Assembly: GCA_029782365.1 (NCBI GenBank) | Contig: JAKOUW010000009.1 | Location: forward strand, 186,001 to 250,000 | DNA from: Chloroflexota bacterium | Lineage (GTDB): Bacteria; Chloroflexota; Anaerolineae; Anaerolineales; UBA4823 | DNA: 64,000 bases | Direction of reading: 5' to 3' | Shown here: positions 63,918-64,000 of the stretch, piece by piece | Position numbering within the stretch: the first letter of the stretch is position 1 | How the letters are laid out: the number at the start of each line of letters is the position of its first letter | The notes under the pieces: generated by a model | Database searches by the model: none | Seen by the model: the letters and a program-made list of their open reading frames with translations, nothing else | What the model was told of the DNA's origin: nothing | Program-made: the position numbers and the translations under genes

Positions 63918-64000
63918 CTAGACAGCGGAGAGGGAGGGCACGCGCCCCAGACATACTACCTGCTTATGGGCAAACAACGCTTGATTGTGCTTCCGGATAG

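Larger units (their letters stand above)
63624..64000. other. Upstream region of the defence operon, no gene
   Basis: 377 bases without a convincing reading frame. It holds the operon promoter (63675-63703), AT-rich sequence to about 63840 with T- and A-runs, and a perfect hairpin at 63891-63917. A gene starting beyond 64000 may be near. Confidence 0.6.

Overview
The window looks like a chromosomal segment of a Chloroflexota bacterium, most likely Anaerolineae-like. This is an inference, because no rRNA or marker gene is present. The pointers are lipoproteins with Pro/Thr-rich linkers after the lipobox Cys, two very large MalT-like LuxR regulators, a small acidic WSDWL-type protein next to one of them, and moderately high GC. 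I saw no tRNA, rRNA, CRISPR array, integrase or intact insertion sequence.

Layout. 1-3.3 kb: a sugar ABC binding lipoprotein (cut by the window edge) behind a GH94 glycoside phosphorylase, with a LacI-type palindrome upstream. 3.4-5.3 kb: a MarR regulator and MFS exporter under a promoter with a perfect palindrome. 5.3-7.9 kb: an ABC-2 transporter operon ending in a strong terminator. 8.0-9.5 kb: two GNAT acetyltransferases. 9.5-16.1 kb: a TetR-controlled efflux operon with two ABC-2 permeases, two ATPases and an HlyD lipoprotein, equivalent to E. coli YbhGFSR but with the double ATPase split into two genes. 16.2-27.1 kb: a MalT-like regulator divergent from an operon for acyl-CoA catabolism of an unknown substrate (DUF35 protein, thiolase, SDR, CocE hydrolase, crotonase, acyl-CoA dehydrogenase, acyl-CoA ligase). 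27.1-34.5 kb: a CE7 esterase, a paralogous membrane-protein pair, a kelch lipoprotein, a TetR/flavodoxin/CoA-binding/SdpI group and mgsA. 34.5-46.4 kb: mostly minus-strand small membrane proteins, a methyltransferase, GNAT, DUF3788, a redox-active C_GCAxxG_C_C protein and a second MalT-like regulator.

46.4-64 kb is an accessory region. It starts with the relic of a helicase C-terminus and an HXXEE/TetR pair. Next comes a minus-strand operon of about 15 kb that looks like an antiphage defence locus: excisionase-type HTH, 1750-aa DUF1998 helicase ending in a Vsr/DUF559-like nuclease, two small unknown proteins, a DUF6036-type nucleotidyltransferase, SNF2-type helicase, GxxExxY protein, 1414-aa Eco57I-type adenine methylase with a C-terminal zinc finger, and a 40-aa ORF. 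The gene set combines features of class 1 DISARM (SNF2 helicase plus adenine methylase) and Druantia (a giant single-chain DUF1998 helicase) and matches neither exactly. Three copies of a roughly 72-bp palindromic repeat sit in frame inside the methylase and SNF2 genes, and two half-copies bracket the GxxExxY gene.

Several gene fragments (N-terminus of a molybdenum hydroxylase, N-terminus of a PaaK-like ligase, C-terminus of a helicase) show that the segment has been rearranged repeatedly.
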